A DNA stretch of 64,000 nt from positions 372,001-436,000 of the forward strand of contig JADJNZ010000004.1 in assembly GCA_016714015.1 (NCBI GenBank), written 5' to 3'. The position numbers were made by a program, and so were the translations under genes. The notes beneath the pieces are model-generated. The model was given only the letters and a program-made list of their open reading frames with translations, was not told the origin of the DNA and did no database searches. This DNA is from Gemmatimonadota bacterium. GTDB lineage: Bacteria; Gemmatimonadota; Gemmatimonadetes; Gemmatimonadales; Gemmatimonadaceae. Shown in pieces: positions 43,129 to 53,670 of the stretch. Every line of letters begins with the position of its first letter. Position 1 is the first letter of the stretch.

Positions 43129-44289
43129 TCAGGGACGCGCCGCGCTCACCCCGAAGGCCACGCTCGCCACCTGATCGCCCCACGCGAGCGCGAACTGCCC
43201 GCGCGCCGGCCCGAGCGCGGTGAGCGTGATGGTCAGCTCCTCGACATGCTCGGTCGTCGGCTTGAGCTCGAGCGCGACGCGGCCGAGGTCGTTGACCGCG
43301 TTGTACTGCGTGCCCCACTGGCCGGTCTGCTTGTTGAGGATGAGCCAGGTCCCCGCGGCGGTGTGCTGCACCCAGAGCGTGTACATCCCGGGCGCGAGGG
43401 TGACGTCGCCGAAGGTGAGCGTGCGCGTGGTGAAGAGGTGCGTCGCATCGTTCGCGCCGGCGCGCCAGATGCTGTCGCGCGGCACCAGCGTGCCACCCCA
43501 GACGGTGCGCTCGCGCACCTGCGGCCGGCCGTAGTCCACGATCACCATCCCGCCCGGACCGAAGGCGGCGCGCGCGTCGGCACGGCCGGACAGCGTCCCG
43601 GTGGGCTTCATCGTCCGCGCGATCGCGGCGAGATCGAACCCGCCGCTGCCGCGCTCGGCCATCGCCTTGTTCGTCGTGAGCGAGCCGTCGAACGTGAGGA
43701 GCCGGTCGCGCGCATCGAAGGCCATCACCATCGCGTAGGGACCGCCGCGCTGGCGCAGGGTGGTGCGCCCGCCCTCGCTCGAGACGGCCGCGAGGCCGGT
43801 GTAGCCCAGGCCGCCGGCCGCGCCGAGCGCGGGGATGGAGTCGGCATTGCCGCCCGCGCGCTTCACCGCGGCGAGCAGTTCCATCGGCCCGTACACGAAG
43901 ACGGGGAAGGTGATCATCGCGCCCTTGGCGGCGAAGGCGCGGCGCTGCGTGCTGTCGGCGAACACGACCTCGCGGACGATCGAGTCGGCGGTGATGTTGA
44001 AGCGCGTCTCCTTCGGCGCGTTGGCCGGGAGCGTGCCGTCGGCGTTGAGCCGGACGATCGCGCCGCCGGTGGGGCGCCCGTCGCGGCCGAGTGTCATGCG
44101 ATACTGCACGCGGGCCACGGCGGCGCCGGAGCGCTGCACCATCTCCCCCGTGAGCGCGGAGGCGGTGCGCGTCCACTGCTCGATGGCGATGGTGTCGCGG
44201 CCGAGCGTGTACACGAGCGAGGCCTGCTGGGCGGCGAGCGGCGCGCTCGCGCCGAGCAGGAGGGCAGGGACGAGACGACCGAGACGCAC
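43129..44289 (-). CDS. Secreted DUF2911-domain protein
   Basis: The 386-residue protein has a signal (RLVPALLLGASAPLAAQ). Its C-terminal 150 residues form a DUF2911 domain, recognised by VDYGRPQVRERTVWGGTLVPRD (given in parts DYGRPQVRERTVWGG and LVPRDSIWRAG), GMYTLWVQHTAAGTWLILNK and TQYNAVNDLGRV. The N-terminal part is beta-rich (SLVYTLGRDTIAIEQWTR). DUF2911 proteins are common in Bacteroidota and Gemmatimonadota; function unknown. It ends the minus-strand run after the glucan synthase and is separated from it by 23 bases, so co-transcription is possible. Confidence 0.78.
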   Translation of the reverse strand: MRLGRLVPALLLGASAPLAAQQASLVYTLGRDTIAIEQWTRTASALTGEMVQRSGAAVARVQYRMTLGRDGRPTGGAIVRLNADGTLPANAPKETRFNITADSIVREVVFADSTQRRAFAAKGAMITFPVFVYGPMELLAAVKRAGGNADSIPALGAAGGLGYTGLAAVSSEGGRTTLRQRGGPYAMVMAFDARDRLLTFDGSLTTNKAMAERGSGGFDLAAIARTMKPTGTLSGRADARAAFGPGGMVIVDYGRPQVRERTVWGGTLVPRDSIWRAGANDATHLFTTRTLTFGDVTLAPGMYTLWVQHTAAGTWLILNKQTGQWGTQYNAVNDLGRVALELKPTTEHVEELTITLTALGPARGQFALAWGDQVASVAFGVSAARP

Positions 44290-44312
44290 GCAGGACTCCG
44301 GAAGGTGGTCCC

Positions 44313-47300
44313 CTACATTACCTCGCCGGGCGTCGTCCCGCTCGGCACGATGCGGACCACGTGCACGGCGCCGTCATCGACGAGGGGGATCCACCCGTCG
44401 GGAATCAGGCGACCGTCAGCCGTCACGATCGCGCCCTGCGTGCGGAGCAGGCCCGGCCAGGCGACCTCGATCTCGTAGCGCGAGGTCCCGACGCGGTACG
44501 ACACCGTGAGCGACGGCCACTCCGGCGGCACGCAGGGCTCCAGGCGCAACCGGTCGCCGGTGCGCTGCACGCCGATGAGCGCCTCGATGCCGACGCGGTA
44601 CATCCAGCTCGCGGATCCGGTGTACCAGGTCCAGCCGCCGCGTCCCACCGCTCCGGGGGCGGTGTAGACGTCGGCCGCGATCGCGTACGGCTCCACGCGA
44701 TAGGTCGCGACGCCCTCCGGGGTGTCGGTGTGCGTGAAGGGATTGAGCAGCGTGAACCACGACATCGCCCGCGTGCCGTCGCCGAGCATCGCCGCGGCGA
44801 GGACGGCCCAGATGGCGGCATGCGTGTACTGGGCCCCGTTCTCGCGCACGCCGGGCACGTAGCCCTTGATGTAGCCGGGGTCGTGCGGCATCTCGTCGAA
44901 GGGGGGCGTGAGCAGGCGGATGAGCCGCGCGTCCGGATCGACGAGGTGCTCCTCGAGCGACTGCATCGCGAGGCGTTGGCGATCGGGCCGGCCGGCGCCG
45001 CTGATCACGCTCCAGCTCTGCGCGATGGAGTCGATGCGGCATTCGAGCGCGGTCGCGGTGCCCAGCGGCGTGCCGTCGTCGAAGAAGGCGCGGCGATACC
45101 AGGCGCCGTCCCAGCCCGACTCCTCCACCGCCGCCACGTAGCGATCGGCCTGCGCGCGGTAGGTGCGGGCATCCGTCCGATCCGCCTCACCGCCGCGCGC
45201 GTCGGCGAGCGGCGCGTACGCGCGCAGCACGGTGACGAGGAACCAGCCGAGCCACACGCTCTCGCCATGACCGTCCTTGCCGACGCGACTCATGCCGTCG
45301 TTCCAGTCGCCGGTCCCGATGAGCGGCAGGCCGTGCGCGCCCACGGTGCACGCCTTCGCGAGGGCGCGGCGGCAGTGCTCGTGGAGCGACGCGCGCTCCT
45401 CGCTCACGTGCGGCAGGTCGTAGATCTCGTGCTCGTGCGGCTCGAGCCGCCGCATCGCGAGGAAGGGGACCTCCTCGTCGAGCACCGCGCGGTCGCCGGT
45501 GACGCGCACGTAGTGCTCGACCACGTACGGCAGCCAGGCGAGGTCGTCGGAGAAGCGGGTGCGCACACCGCGACCGCTCTCGGGGTGCCACCAATGCTGG
45601 ACGTCTCCCTCGGGGAACTGCCGCGCGGCGGCCCGCACCAGGTGGGCACGCGCGAGGCCCGGTTCGGCGTGCACGAGCGCCATCGCATCCTGCAGCTGGT
45701 CGCGGAAGCCGAATGCGCCGCTGCTCTGGTAGGTCGCCGAGCGCGCCCACATGCGGCACGCGAGCGTCTGATACAGCGCCCAGCGGTTCACGAGCGCGTC
45801 GAAGGCGGGGTCGGGCGTGCGCACCGTGATCGCGCCGAGGCGCTCGTCCCAGGCCGCGACGCTCCCGGCGTGCGCGCGCTCCGCGGCGCCGACGTCGCGA
45901 TAGGTCGTGAGGAGGGCGCGCGCCCGCGCTTCGTCGGGTGCCGCCCCGAGGAGCACGACGATCGTGCGCGACTCGCCCGGGGCGAGCGTCACCTCGGCGC
46001 GGAGGGCGGCGCACGGATCGACGCCGAGGCCCGTGCGGGCGCCGAGCGCCGCTCGGCGCATCGCGGCCGGCGATGCGAGGGCGTCGTTCCGGCCGATGAA
46101 CTCGCGCCGGTCGCCGGTGTGCGAGGTGACGGGCGCGCTCATGGCGGAGAAGGAGACCCAGGACGCGAACTGCGGGTCGAACGGGTTGTCGGCGAGCACC
46201 GCGCCCGTCGCGGCGTCGAAGCGCGTGCGCACCCGATGCTGCGTCTGCTCGCGCAGCGTGCCGAGGGTCCACTCGACGTACGAGGTGAGCGAGAGGTGCC
46301 GCGCGCGGGATCCGTGGTTGGTGAGGCGGAGCCGCGAGAGCTTCACCGGCTCCTCGCCGGCCATGCCGAGCGTGAGCACCGCGGCGAGCCCGCCATGCTC
46401 GTGCCGGAACTCGCTCTCGCCGAAGCCGTGCGTGACGGTGTACGCGATGCCGTGACGCACGGGCGCCGGGGTCGCGCTCCAGAACTCGCCGGTCTCCTCG
46501 TCGCGCAGGTAGAGCGCCTCGCCGACCGGATCGGTGACGGGGTCGTTCGACCAGGGCGTCAGTCGATGGAAGTAGCTGCTCGCCGCCCACGTGAAGCCGC
46601 CGCCGCTCTCGGAGACGACGAACCCGCCGCGCGGATTGGCGATCACGTTGGCCCACGGCGCCGGTGGACGCCGGTCACCGGCGACGCGGATGTGATAGCG
46701 GTCGCCGTCGGCGAGCCCGCCGATCCCGTTGTCGAACCGCAGGGGCGGATCGAGCGGTGCCGGGGCGAGCGGCATCGCCAGCCCGTCGGCGGCGGGCCAT
46801 GCCGCCTCGCGCGTCTCCGGCACGTCGGTCATCCGGACGACGTCCGCGACGATGCGCGCGAGCGTCCGGCCGTCGCACGCGATGGTGAGTCGCGCGACCG
46901 CGCCGATCGTGTCGAAGTCGGCGACGCCGAGCGCGCCGCGATTCCGCAGGTGCACCCCGCCGCTCGCATCGAGCACCGCCGCGCCGCCGGCCGTGGTGAG
47001 GATGGCCGTGATCCGCTCGCGCAGCGCCTCGAGGTAGCTCTGCTGCTCGTTGGTGACGATGAGGAGGTCGACGTGCACGCCGCGCAGGCGCCAGTACCGG
47101 TGCGCCGTGAGCAGGGGCTGCAACGACGCGAGTCCCTCGGCGGAGTCGATCGTCGCGAGCACGAGCGGGAAGTCGCCCGAGATGCCGTGCGCCCAGAGCG
47201 CCTGCTGCCAGCCGTCGTTGCGCGCGAGGCCGAGGCTCGGCGCCCGCGTGACGCTGTCGGGGAAGAGGATGTAGCTCGCGAGGTCCTGGCAGGCCGCGGC

Positions 47301-50300
47301 GTCGGCGGCGGTGACGCCCATCTCGCGCAGCTCGATGCGCGTCGCCGTCCAGGCGAGGTCGAGGGCGCGGCGCGCCGCGTGCGCCCCGTGGTAGCGGTCG
47401 GCGCGGGCGAAGAGTTCCTCGCGCGAGGCGGCGACGATGGTGGAGAAGGCGACCGCGCCCGATTCGCCGGCGGCGAGCTGGAGGCGGACGCGGATCGCGA
47501 AGATCGGGTCGAGCACCGCCCCGGTGGTGCCGGAGAGCGTGGCGCCGGGCGCGAGCGCCACCGGGTCGCGCGTGGACCGCCCGCGACCGAGGAAGCGCGC
47601 GCGGTCGCTCTCGTAGGTGACCGCGCCCACGCGGTGCGGCCCCACATCGGCGACGTGCGCGCACCAGACGGTCGGTTCGTCGGCGGAGCGGGGACGCCGC
47701 GTGGCGGTGAGCGCATGGCACCACTCGTGCCACTCGGTCTCGACGAAGAGGTTCCCGAACGCCGGATGCGCACGATCGGCCGCGCGCGACGCGAGGACGA
47801 TCTCACCGTAGCTCGTGAGTTCGACCTCGCGCGCCTGCGCGCTGTTGTTCGTCACCGTCACCCGGCGCACCTCGGCGCCGTCCTCCGGTGCCACGACGAT
47901 CTCGGTGCAGGTATCGATCGCGCCGTCGGTGCGTTCGATGGTGACGCGGTCGGTCGCGAGCGAGGCGAGGTAGCGGTCGGCGATCGCGCCGGTCGGCTGG
48001 TGCCCCGAGGACCAGACGCGGCCGCTGCCGAGGTCGCGCACGTAGCAGAACTGCCCGGTGTCGTCGCGCGTGCCGTCGGGGCGCCAGCGCGTGACGGCGA
48101 GTCCGCCGCTGCGCGTGTAGCCCCCACCGGCGTGCGTCACCATCACCGTCACGGGCGCGTGGCCCAGCAGCGCGACATGCGGCCGCGGCGTGTCGGCCGT
48201 CCGGTACTCGCGCACGACCGGCCCCTCGGGCACCTCGCTCGAGGCGCTCGCCGTGGGGAGCGCCGGCTGCGGCTCCTGGAAGTCGAGGCGGCGCGGGACG
48301 CGTTCGTCGAGGAGGAGCGAGGCCGCGCGCACGAGCGGGTCGGCGTGGAAGCGCTGCTGCCAGCGCTGCTTGAGCAACGCGTTGCCGATCGCGACGAGGG
48401 TCATCCCGACGTGATGCGCCATGTGACATCGCACGAGCGCGAACGGATCGCCCGCCGGAGGGCGGGTCCAGTCGAGCGCGTCGTAGAAGCCGAAGTCGCC
48501 GAGCGCGCCGAGGCGCTCGAGGGCGCCGAGGTTGCGCATCGACTCCGCCGGATCGACCATGAGCGCGAGCGCCGAGGCATAGGGGGCGACGACGAGGTCC
48601 CGCGCGAGGCCGCGCTGCAGCGCGAGGTCGGGCACGCCGAAGGCCCGGTACTGATAGGTGAGGTGGCGGTCGCGCAGGTGGTAGGCGCTCTCGCTCACGC
48701 CCCAGGGGACGCCGCGGTCCTCGCCGTGCCGCTGCTGCCGGCCCACCGCCCCCTCGTAGGTGAGCGCGAGCAGCGTCCCCGGGAAGGCGCGCATCACGAG
48801 CAGGGGCATGAGGTACTCGAACATCGAGCCGCTCCACGAGACGAGGGCGGCGTGCCCATGCGCGCGGGTGAGGGTGCGCCCCAGATGGAACCAGTGCTCC
48901 GGCCCGACGTCATGCTTGGCGATGGCGACGAAGCTCGCGAGTCGCGCCTCGGACGCGAGGAGGTCGTAGGAGGAATCGTCCAGCTGGTGCGTCGCGGTGT
49001 TGAATCCGATGCGGAAGAGCTTCGTGTCCTCGTCGTAGAGGAAGGTGAAGTCCATCTCGTGCACGAGCCGCTCGGCGGCCGCTTCGAGCGCACGGAGTCG
49101 CGCGGCGAGCGTGGGGGAGGCGAACTCCGCACCTTCGGCGAGACCGCGACAGGCCTGCCGCAACGCGATGAGGTGGCCCGCGAGGTTGCCGCTGTCGACC
49201 GTCGAGACGTAGCCGGGGTCGAGGACGGTGAGGTCGGGGAGCGCGTACCAGTTGAGCAGATGCCCGCGGCAGCGGGGCAGGCGCGCGATCGTCGCGAAGG
49301 CGCGCTCGAGCCGCTGCGTCATCTCCTCGAGCGGGATCAGGCCGAGGTCGTGCGCGGTGACCGTCGCGAGCAGCTGGAGGCCGATGTTGGTCGGCGAGGT
49401 CCGCATCGCGACCACGCGGTACGGATCCTCCTGCACGTTGTCCGGCGCGAGCCAGGCGGTGGAGGCGTCGGCGAACCGCGCGAAGAAGGCCCAGTGCGCT
49501 CGGGCATACTCGAGCGCGGTGGCGCGATCCTCGACGTCGAGCGGCGCGATGCGCCGCCGCCGCGGCCGGCTCATCTCGTGCGCGACGAGGGGGGCCGCCG
49601 CCCAGAGCCCCGTGAGGAGCGCGACGGGGAGGATCAGCGCCCAGCTCCCGGCCGGCGCGGGACCCACGGGCCCGAAGGCGCGCCCGGCGAGATAGGCGAG
49701 CAGCATCACCGGCAGGAGCGCCGCCGGCCACATCTGCTGCCACTCGCGCGAGAGCGCCCGGTGCGGGTCGAGCTCGACGTGCGCCGACGGTTGCCACTCG
49801 AGCAGGGCGCGATGCGAGACGAGCAGTCGCCAGAGCGTCCGGACGATCGCATCGGCGGCGAGCCAGGCCTGTTGCGGGAGGAAGATCACCGCGAGCGCGA
49901 ACTGCTGCGCGCTGATCACCGCATCGCGCCCGACCGCCTGATAGTACGCGCGGCGCGAGCTCGCCCGCGGCGGACCGCCCACCGCGACGACGAGCGTGAT
50001 GAGCCAGGGCGCGGCGATCGCGAGCAGGCCGAGCAGCGTCCACTCCAGCGGATCGACCGGCAGCCAGAGCCAGCCCGCGAGGAGGAAGAGGAGCTGGGCG
50101 AGCTCGACGGTGCTGCGCCGGAGGTTGTCGAGGATCTTCCAGCGCGCGATGAACGAGAGCCGGTTGCGCTCGAGCCCCTGCGGTCCCGGGACCTTCGGGC
50201 CGATCCAGCGGAGCAGCTGCCAGTCGCCGCGGATCCAGCGGTGTCGCCGGCGCCAGAAGGTCAGGTAGCGCGCGGGGTAGTCGTCGAAGACCGTGATGTC

Positions 50301-52643
50301 GGTGACGAGGCCGGCGCGCGCGTAGTTGCCCTCGATCAGGTCATGCGAGAGGAGCACGTTCTCGGGGAAGCGGCCGTGCGTCGCCGTCTCGAACGCGTCC
50401 ACATCGTAGATGCCCTTGCCGGTGTAGCTCCCCTCGCCGTAGAGGTCCTGATAGACATCCGAGACCGCGGTCGTGTAGGGGTCCACGCCCGGATGCCCGG
50501 AATGGAGCGCGGCGAAGCGCGACCGATGCGCGCTGGCCAATGAGACGCTGACGCGCGGCTGGAGGATCCCGTACCCCTCGACGATGCGGCTCCGCGCCGG
50601 ATCGAAGACGGCGCGGTTGAGCGGGTGCGCGATGGTCCCCACGAGCGCGAGCGTCTGGTCCGGCGGCAGCACCGAGTCGGCGTCGAGCGTGACGACGTAG
50701 CGCACCTCGCGCAGCACCGCGACGTCGCCGACCACGGCGGAGAAGGCCTCCGGCGAGCCGCCGCGCAGGAACCGGTTGAACTCGCCGAGCTTGCCGCGCT
50801 TGCGCTCCCAGCCCATCCAGACGCCCTGCTGCGGATTCCAGCGGCGCGCCCGATGGAAGAGGTAGAAGGCGTCGTGCGTCGTGGGCGCGTAGCGCGCGTT
50901 CAGGGCCGCGATGCCGCGCACCGCGGTGGCGAGCAGCGCGGCATCGGTCGGCAGCGTCTCGGTCGCCGCATCGGCGTGGTCGCTGAGGAGTGCGTAGTGC
51001 AGGTGCGCCCCGCGATTGGCGAGATACTGCACCTCGAGCCCGGTGAGCGCGTCCTCCACTTCGTTGAGCGTGGCGAAGAGCGTCGGCACGACCACCGCCG
51101 TGCGGCAGTCGGCGGGCACCCCCGACCGCGCGAAGTCGAGCCGCGGGAGCAGGCGCGGCGGCAGGAACGCGGTGACCGCCTGCGTCATCGCGTGCACCGC
51201 GAGGTCGAAGCCGAGCAGGAAGCCGACGGCGGAGATCGCGAGCCAGATGGTGCCCTCGGTGGGCCCGGCGAGCAGTCGCAGGAGCAGGAGCGCGATCACC
51301 GCACCCACGCTCACGCCGGTGCCGTAGACGAGGTCCGGATGGCGTCGCAGCCGGCGACTCGCGCGCACCCCGAGCGGCGCCGCGTAGCCGAGGTGCGTTT
51401 CGAACGCGTCCACGCCGCGGTCGACCAGCCAGTAGCCCACGTGCGCGCGTCGCGTGTCGTGCGGGTGCAGGCGCGCCTGCGCGACCGCGCGCGCGGCGAC
51501 CTCGGACTCCGTGAGGGGCGCGTGGCGCGCGATCCGCTCGACCGCGTGGCGATAGCTGTCGCGCGTCGCGAACGTCATGCGCGGGTAGTGGCCCGTGGGG
51601 TCCTCGCTCAACGCGCGATGCACGGCGCTCTGGTGCTCGACGAAGCGGCTCCAGTCGCGCGGGCCGATGCTCCGCAGGCTGCGGATGCTGTTCGCCATCA
51701 CCAGCGACGTGAGCGCGAGTCGCTCGGCGGCGCGCGTCGCCGCCTCGGTGGGACCGACGCCCTCCTCGGCGAACCACTGCTCGATCCCCAGGAGCGACGG
51801 CACCGCGGTGGCGGTCGCCCGCAGCTGCTGCAGCAGGCGGGAGACGAAGGTGGGCGTGAGGGGATGCCCGGCCTCGACGAAGGCGGCGAGCGCGTCGCGC
51901 AGCGGCCCCGGCCCGGCCTCCGCCTCGCCGACGATGCGGCGCGTCCAGGCGTCCGCCGACTCGATCTCGTCCAGTCGCTGCAGCGTGCGCAGCGTCATGC
52001 GGCGCACGCTCTCGAGGAGACCGAGGCGGAGCATCGCCGGGATCGCCCAGAGCTCGCCGAGGGACAGTTCCTCGCGCTCCTGGAAGGCGGCGACGAAGAG
52101 ATCGACGTTGTCGAGGTCGATCCGCGCTTCCGTGTGCGAGATGAGCGCGATCGCGATGTCGTACACGCGCGGGTACTCGGCGAGCGTGCCGTGCGTGAGC
52201 AGCGGGAGCTCGCGGAAGTAGCCCTCGGGCAGGCTCTCGTGCACCTGCAGCGCGTGCTCGCGCACGACATGGTAGTTGTCGAGGAACCAGTCGCCGGCGG
52301 GGCCGATGTCGGCGCCGCGCTGGGCGACGTCGGCGAGACGGTCGCGCGCATCCGAGAGGATGTGCCGCGTCTGGGCCAGGCGGGTGAGGAGGCGCGCGGG
52401 GCGCTCGATCAGGCGACGCTTGCGTCGTTCGGTGATCGTCCGCTGTTCGGTGGCGAGCGAACGCGCGCGTTCGGCGAGGCGTTCGGCGCCGAGCAACTCG
52501 CCGCGGATCGGGCCCGCGTAGACGTCCTCGGCGGTGGGCGGGGGGCGGCGCGCGGCGTGGCCACGGACCAGACGCCGGATCATCGGCGGCCGGTCAACGC
52601 GTGCGGCGAATGGCGATCGGGTGGCCGGGGCATGTCGAACCAT
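44313..52643 (-). CDS. ndvB: Cyclic beta-1,2-glucan synthase (NdvB/ChvB type)
   Basis: This 2776-residue membrane enzyme initiates, elongates and cyclises beta-1,2-glucan from UDP-glucose. The central GT84 domain with membrane spans shows VVTLDADSVLPPDQTLAL (near 650), LLSHDLIEGNYARAGLVTD (near 770) and RRRHRWIRGDWQLLRWIGP (near 800). Two Glyco_transf_36/GH94 segments follow; the phosphorylase-like C-terminus has GTGDWNDGMSRVG (near 2444) and DPGYIKGYVPGVRENGAQYT (near 2590-2610). Length fits the family (2800-2900). Start at 52643 or at 52583 (MIRRLVRG). Periplasmic glucans serve osmoadaptation and host interaction in rhizobia; the role here is unknown. No separate exporter (NdvA) gene is seen nearby. 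Confidence 0.95.
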   Translation of the reverse strand: MVRHAPATRSPFAARVDRPPMIRRLVRGHAARRPPPTAEDVYAGPIRGELLGAERLAERARSLATEQRTITERRKRRLIERPARLLTRLAQTRHILSDARDRLADVAQRGADIGPAGDWFLDNYHVVREHALQVHESLPEGYFRELPLLTHGTLAEYPRVYDIAIALISHTEARIDLDNVDLFVAAFQEREELSLGELWAIPAMLRLGLLESVRRMTLRTLQRLDEIESADAWTRRIVGEAEAGPGPLRDALAAFVEAGHPLTPTFVSRLLQQLRATATAVPSLLGIEQWFAEEGVGPTEAATRAAERLALTSLVMANSIRSLRSIGPRDWSRFVEHQSAVHRALSEDPTGHYPRMTFATRDSYRHAVERIARHAPLTESEVAARAVAQARLHPHDTRRAHVGYWLVDRGVDAFETHLGYAAPLGVRASRRLRRHPDLVYGTGVSVGAVIALLLLRLLAGPTEGTIWLAISAVGFLLGFDLAVHAMTQAVTAFLPPRLLPRLDFARSGVPADCRTAVVVPTLFATLNEVEDALTGLEVQYLANRGAHLHYALLSDHADAATETLPTDAALLATAVRGIAALNARYAPTTHDAFYLFHRARRWNPQQGVWMGWERKRGKLGEFNRFLRGGSPEAFSAVVGDVAVLREVRYVVTLDADSVLPPDQTLALVGTIAHPLNRAVFDPARSRIVEGYGILQPRVSVSLASAHRSRFAALHSGHPGVDPYTTAVSDVYQDLYGEGSYTGKGIYDVDAFETATHGRFPENVLLSHDLIEGNYARAGLVTDITVFDDYPARYLTFWRRRHRWIRGDWQLLRWIGPKVPGPQGLERNRLSFIARWKILDNLRRSTVELAQLLFLLAGWLWLPVDPLEWTLLGLLAIAAPWLITLVVAVGGPPRASSRRAYYQAVGRDAVISAQQFALAVIFLPQQAWLAADAIVRTLWRLLVSHRALLEWQPSAHVELDPHRALSREWQQMWPAALLPVMLLAYLAGRAFGPVGPAPAGSWALILPVALLTGLWAAAPLVAHEMSRPRRRRIAPLDVEDRATALEYARAHWAFFARFADASTAWLAPDNVQEDPYRVVAMRTSPTNIGLQLLATVTAHDLGLIPLEEMTQRLERAFATIARLPRCRGHLLNWYALPDLTVLDPGYVSTVDSGNLAGHLIALRQACRGLAEGAEFASPTLAARLRALEAAAERLVHEMDFTFLYDEDTKLFRIGFNTATHQLDDSSYDLLASEARLASFVAIAKHDVGPEHWFHLGRTLTRAHGHAALVSWSGSMFEYLMPLLVMRAFPGTLLALTYEGAVGRQQRHGEDRGVPWGVSESAYHLRDRHLTYQYRAFGVPDLALQRGLARDLVVAPYASALALMVDPAESMRNLGALERLGALGDFGFYDALDWTRPPAGDPFALVRCHMAHHVGMTLVAIGNALLKQRWQQRFHADPLVRAASLLLDERVPRRLDFQEPQPALPTASASSEVPEGPVVREYRTADTPRPHVALLGHAPVTVMVTHAGGGYTRSGGLAVTRWRPDGTRDDTGQFCYVRDLGSGRVWSSGHQPTGAIADRYLASLATDRVTIERTDGAIDTCTEIVVAPEDGAEVRRVTVTNNSAQAREVELTSYGEIVLASRAADRAHPAFGNLFVETEWHEWCHALTATRRPRSADEPTVWCAHVADVGPHRVGAVTYESDRARFLGRGRSTRDPVALAPGATLSGTTGAVLDPIFAIRVRLQLAAGESGAVAFSTIVAASREELFARADRYHGAHAARRALDLAWTATRIELREMGVTAADAAACQDLASYILFPDSVTRAPSLGLARNDGWQQALWAHGISGDFPLVLATIDSAEGLASLQPLLTAHRYWRLRGVHVDLLIVTNEQQSYLEALRERITAILTTAGGAAVLDASGGVHLRNRGALGVADFDTIGAVARLTIACDGRTLARIVADVVRMTDVPETREAAWPAADGLAMPLAPAPLDPPLRFDNGIGGLADGDRYHIRVAGDRRPPAPWANVIANPRGGFVVSESGGGFTWAASSYFHRLTPWSNDPVTDPVGEALYLRDEETGEFWSATPAPVRHGIAYTVTHGFGESEFRHEHGGLAAVLTLGMAGEEPVKLSRLRLTNHGSRARHLSLTSYVEWTLGTLREQTQHRVRTRFDAATGAVLADNPFDPQFASWVSFSAMSAPVTSHTGDRREFIGRNDALASPAAMRRAALGARTGLGVDPCAALRAEVTLAPGESRTIVVLLGAAPDEARARALLTTYRDVGAAERAHAGSVAAWDERLGAITVRTPDPAFDALVNRWALYQTLACRMWARSATYQSSGAFGFRDQLQDAMALVHAEPGLARAHLVRAAARQFPEGDVQHWWHPESGRGVRTRFSDDLAWLPYVVEHYVRVTGDRAVLDEEVPFLAMRRLEPHEHEIYDLPHVSEERASLHEHCRRALAKACTVGAHGLPLIGTGDWNDGMSRVGKDGHGESVWLGWFLVTVLRAYAPLADARGGEADRTDARTYRAQADRYVAAVEESGWDGAWYRRAFFDDGTPLGTATALECRIDSIAQSWSVISGAGRPDRQRLAMQSLEEHLVDPDARLIRLLTPPFDEMPHDPGYIKGYVPGVRENGAQYTHAAIWAVLAAAMLGDGTRAMSWFTLLNPFTHTDTPEGVATYRVEPYAIAADVYTAPGAVGRGGWTWYTGSASWMYRVGIEALIGVQRTGDRLRLEPCVPPEWPSLTVSYRVGTSRYEIEVAWPGLLRTQGAIVTADGRLIPDGWIPLVDDGAVHVVRIVPSGTTPGEVM

Positions 52644-52665
52644 ACCCTATCGCCACCGCGGACGC

Positions 52666-53616
52666 TCAGGGACGCGGATGCGCCTTGAAGAAGCGCCACA
52701 TCCGCTCGGTCGCGTCGAGCGAGGTGCTCGGCGTGTCGCCGCGTCGCGATCCCGCGCGTCCGCCCGGCCAGGCGTGCCCGTTGTCCTTGAGCTGCAGGAG
52801 CTCGACCGCGCGTCCGGCGGGGCAGGTCCAGGTCCAGTGCACGGTCCGCCCGTCATCGGTGGCGTGCGGCGAACTGGTGCACCCGTTCACGCCGGCCCAG
52901 TAGTTGCCCTGGTCGAGGTTCGGCCGGGCGGGTGTCCCGTCCCACGCCCGCCGTCCGATGCCGGTGCCGAGCCCGCCCTGCGCCGGCACGCTCTCGTCCT
53001 GCAGGCCATTGAAGATGATCGCGGCCACCGGCGAGGCGGCGGGCCTCTCGTCACCGAAGACGGCGCCGACCACCGGCGCGATCGCCGCGACGCGGTGCGA
53101 GAGCTCGCGCCCGACGCGGTGCGCCATCATCGCGCCGTTCGACATGCCGGTCACGTAGATGCGCCGCGGGTCGACCGGATAGCTGGCGATCACCGCGTCG
53201 AGCACCGCGTCGAGGAACCCCACATCATCGCGGCGCTCCTCCATCGCCTTGCCGCAGCAGTGCCCCGCGTTCCAGGTGAGGAGCTTGGACTTGAAGGTGC
53301 CGCTGCCGTTGGGATAGACGACGAGGATCCGTTCGCGCTCGACGAGTCGCGTGAAGCCCGTCATCGCCTCGGCGTTGGCGGCGTTGCCACCTCCGCCGTG
53401 GAGCACGACGACGACCGGGAGCGGCGCGCTCGTGCGCGTGATGCCGCTCGGCGCGCGGACGACATAGGTGCGGGCGCGGCCCTCGTGCCGGAGCGTGCGT
53501 TGCTGCGCGTGGGCGGGCACCGGGAACGCGGTCGTGATGGCGAGCATGAGCACGAGCGGCATCGCGAGGGCGGCGGCGCGGCGCACGGCGGAGCAGGGAC
53601 GGGAGTGCGAGATCAT
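52666..53616 (-). CDS. Secreted PHB-depolymerase-family (LpqC-like) esterase
   Basis: The 316-residue protein has a Sec signal (LAMPLVLMLAITTAFPVPAHA) and an alpha/beta-hydrolase domain of the poly(3-hydroxybutyrate) depolymerase/feruloyl esterase family. The oxyanion loop is VVLHGGGGNA, the nucleophile S159 lies in TGMSNGAMMAH, the acid in FNGLQDESVP and the histidine in NGHAWPGG. A Cys pair in GHCCGKA matches LpqC relatives. It should hydrolyse ester bonds outside the cytoplasm; polymer or feruloyl substrate cannot be chosen. The ATG at 53616 is divergent from the asparaginase gene across a short region with a palindrome. Confidence 0.87.
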   Translation of the reverse strand: MISHSRPCSAVRRAAALAMPLVLMLAITTAFPVPAHAQQRTLRHEGRARTYVVRAPSGITRTSAPLPVVVVLHGGGGNAANAEAMTGFTRLVERERILVVYPNGSGTFKSKLLTWNAGHCCGKAMEERRDDVGFLDAVLDAVIASYPVDPRRIYVTGMSNGAMMAHRVGRELSHRVAAIAPVVGAVFGDERPAASPVAAIIFNGLQDESVPAQGGLGTGIGRRAWDGTPARPNLDQGNYWAGVNGCTSSPHATDDGRTVHWTWTCPAGRAVELLQLKDNGHAWPGGRAGSRRGDTPSTSLDATERMWRFFKAHPRP

Positions 53617-53670
53617 GTCGGTTCGACGCTGGTGGGTGCCGAACGTGAAGGATAGTTTCGTGGCGTGCGT

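Noticed and set aside
44361..50543. A frame of about 2060 codons antisense to the glucan synthase, and similar long antisense frames opposite other genes
   Set aside because: High GC removes stop codons in shadow frames. The composition is Arg/Ala/Glu-rich without domains, while the opposite strand has a complete, motif-rich enzyme.
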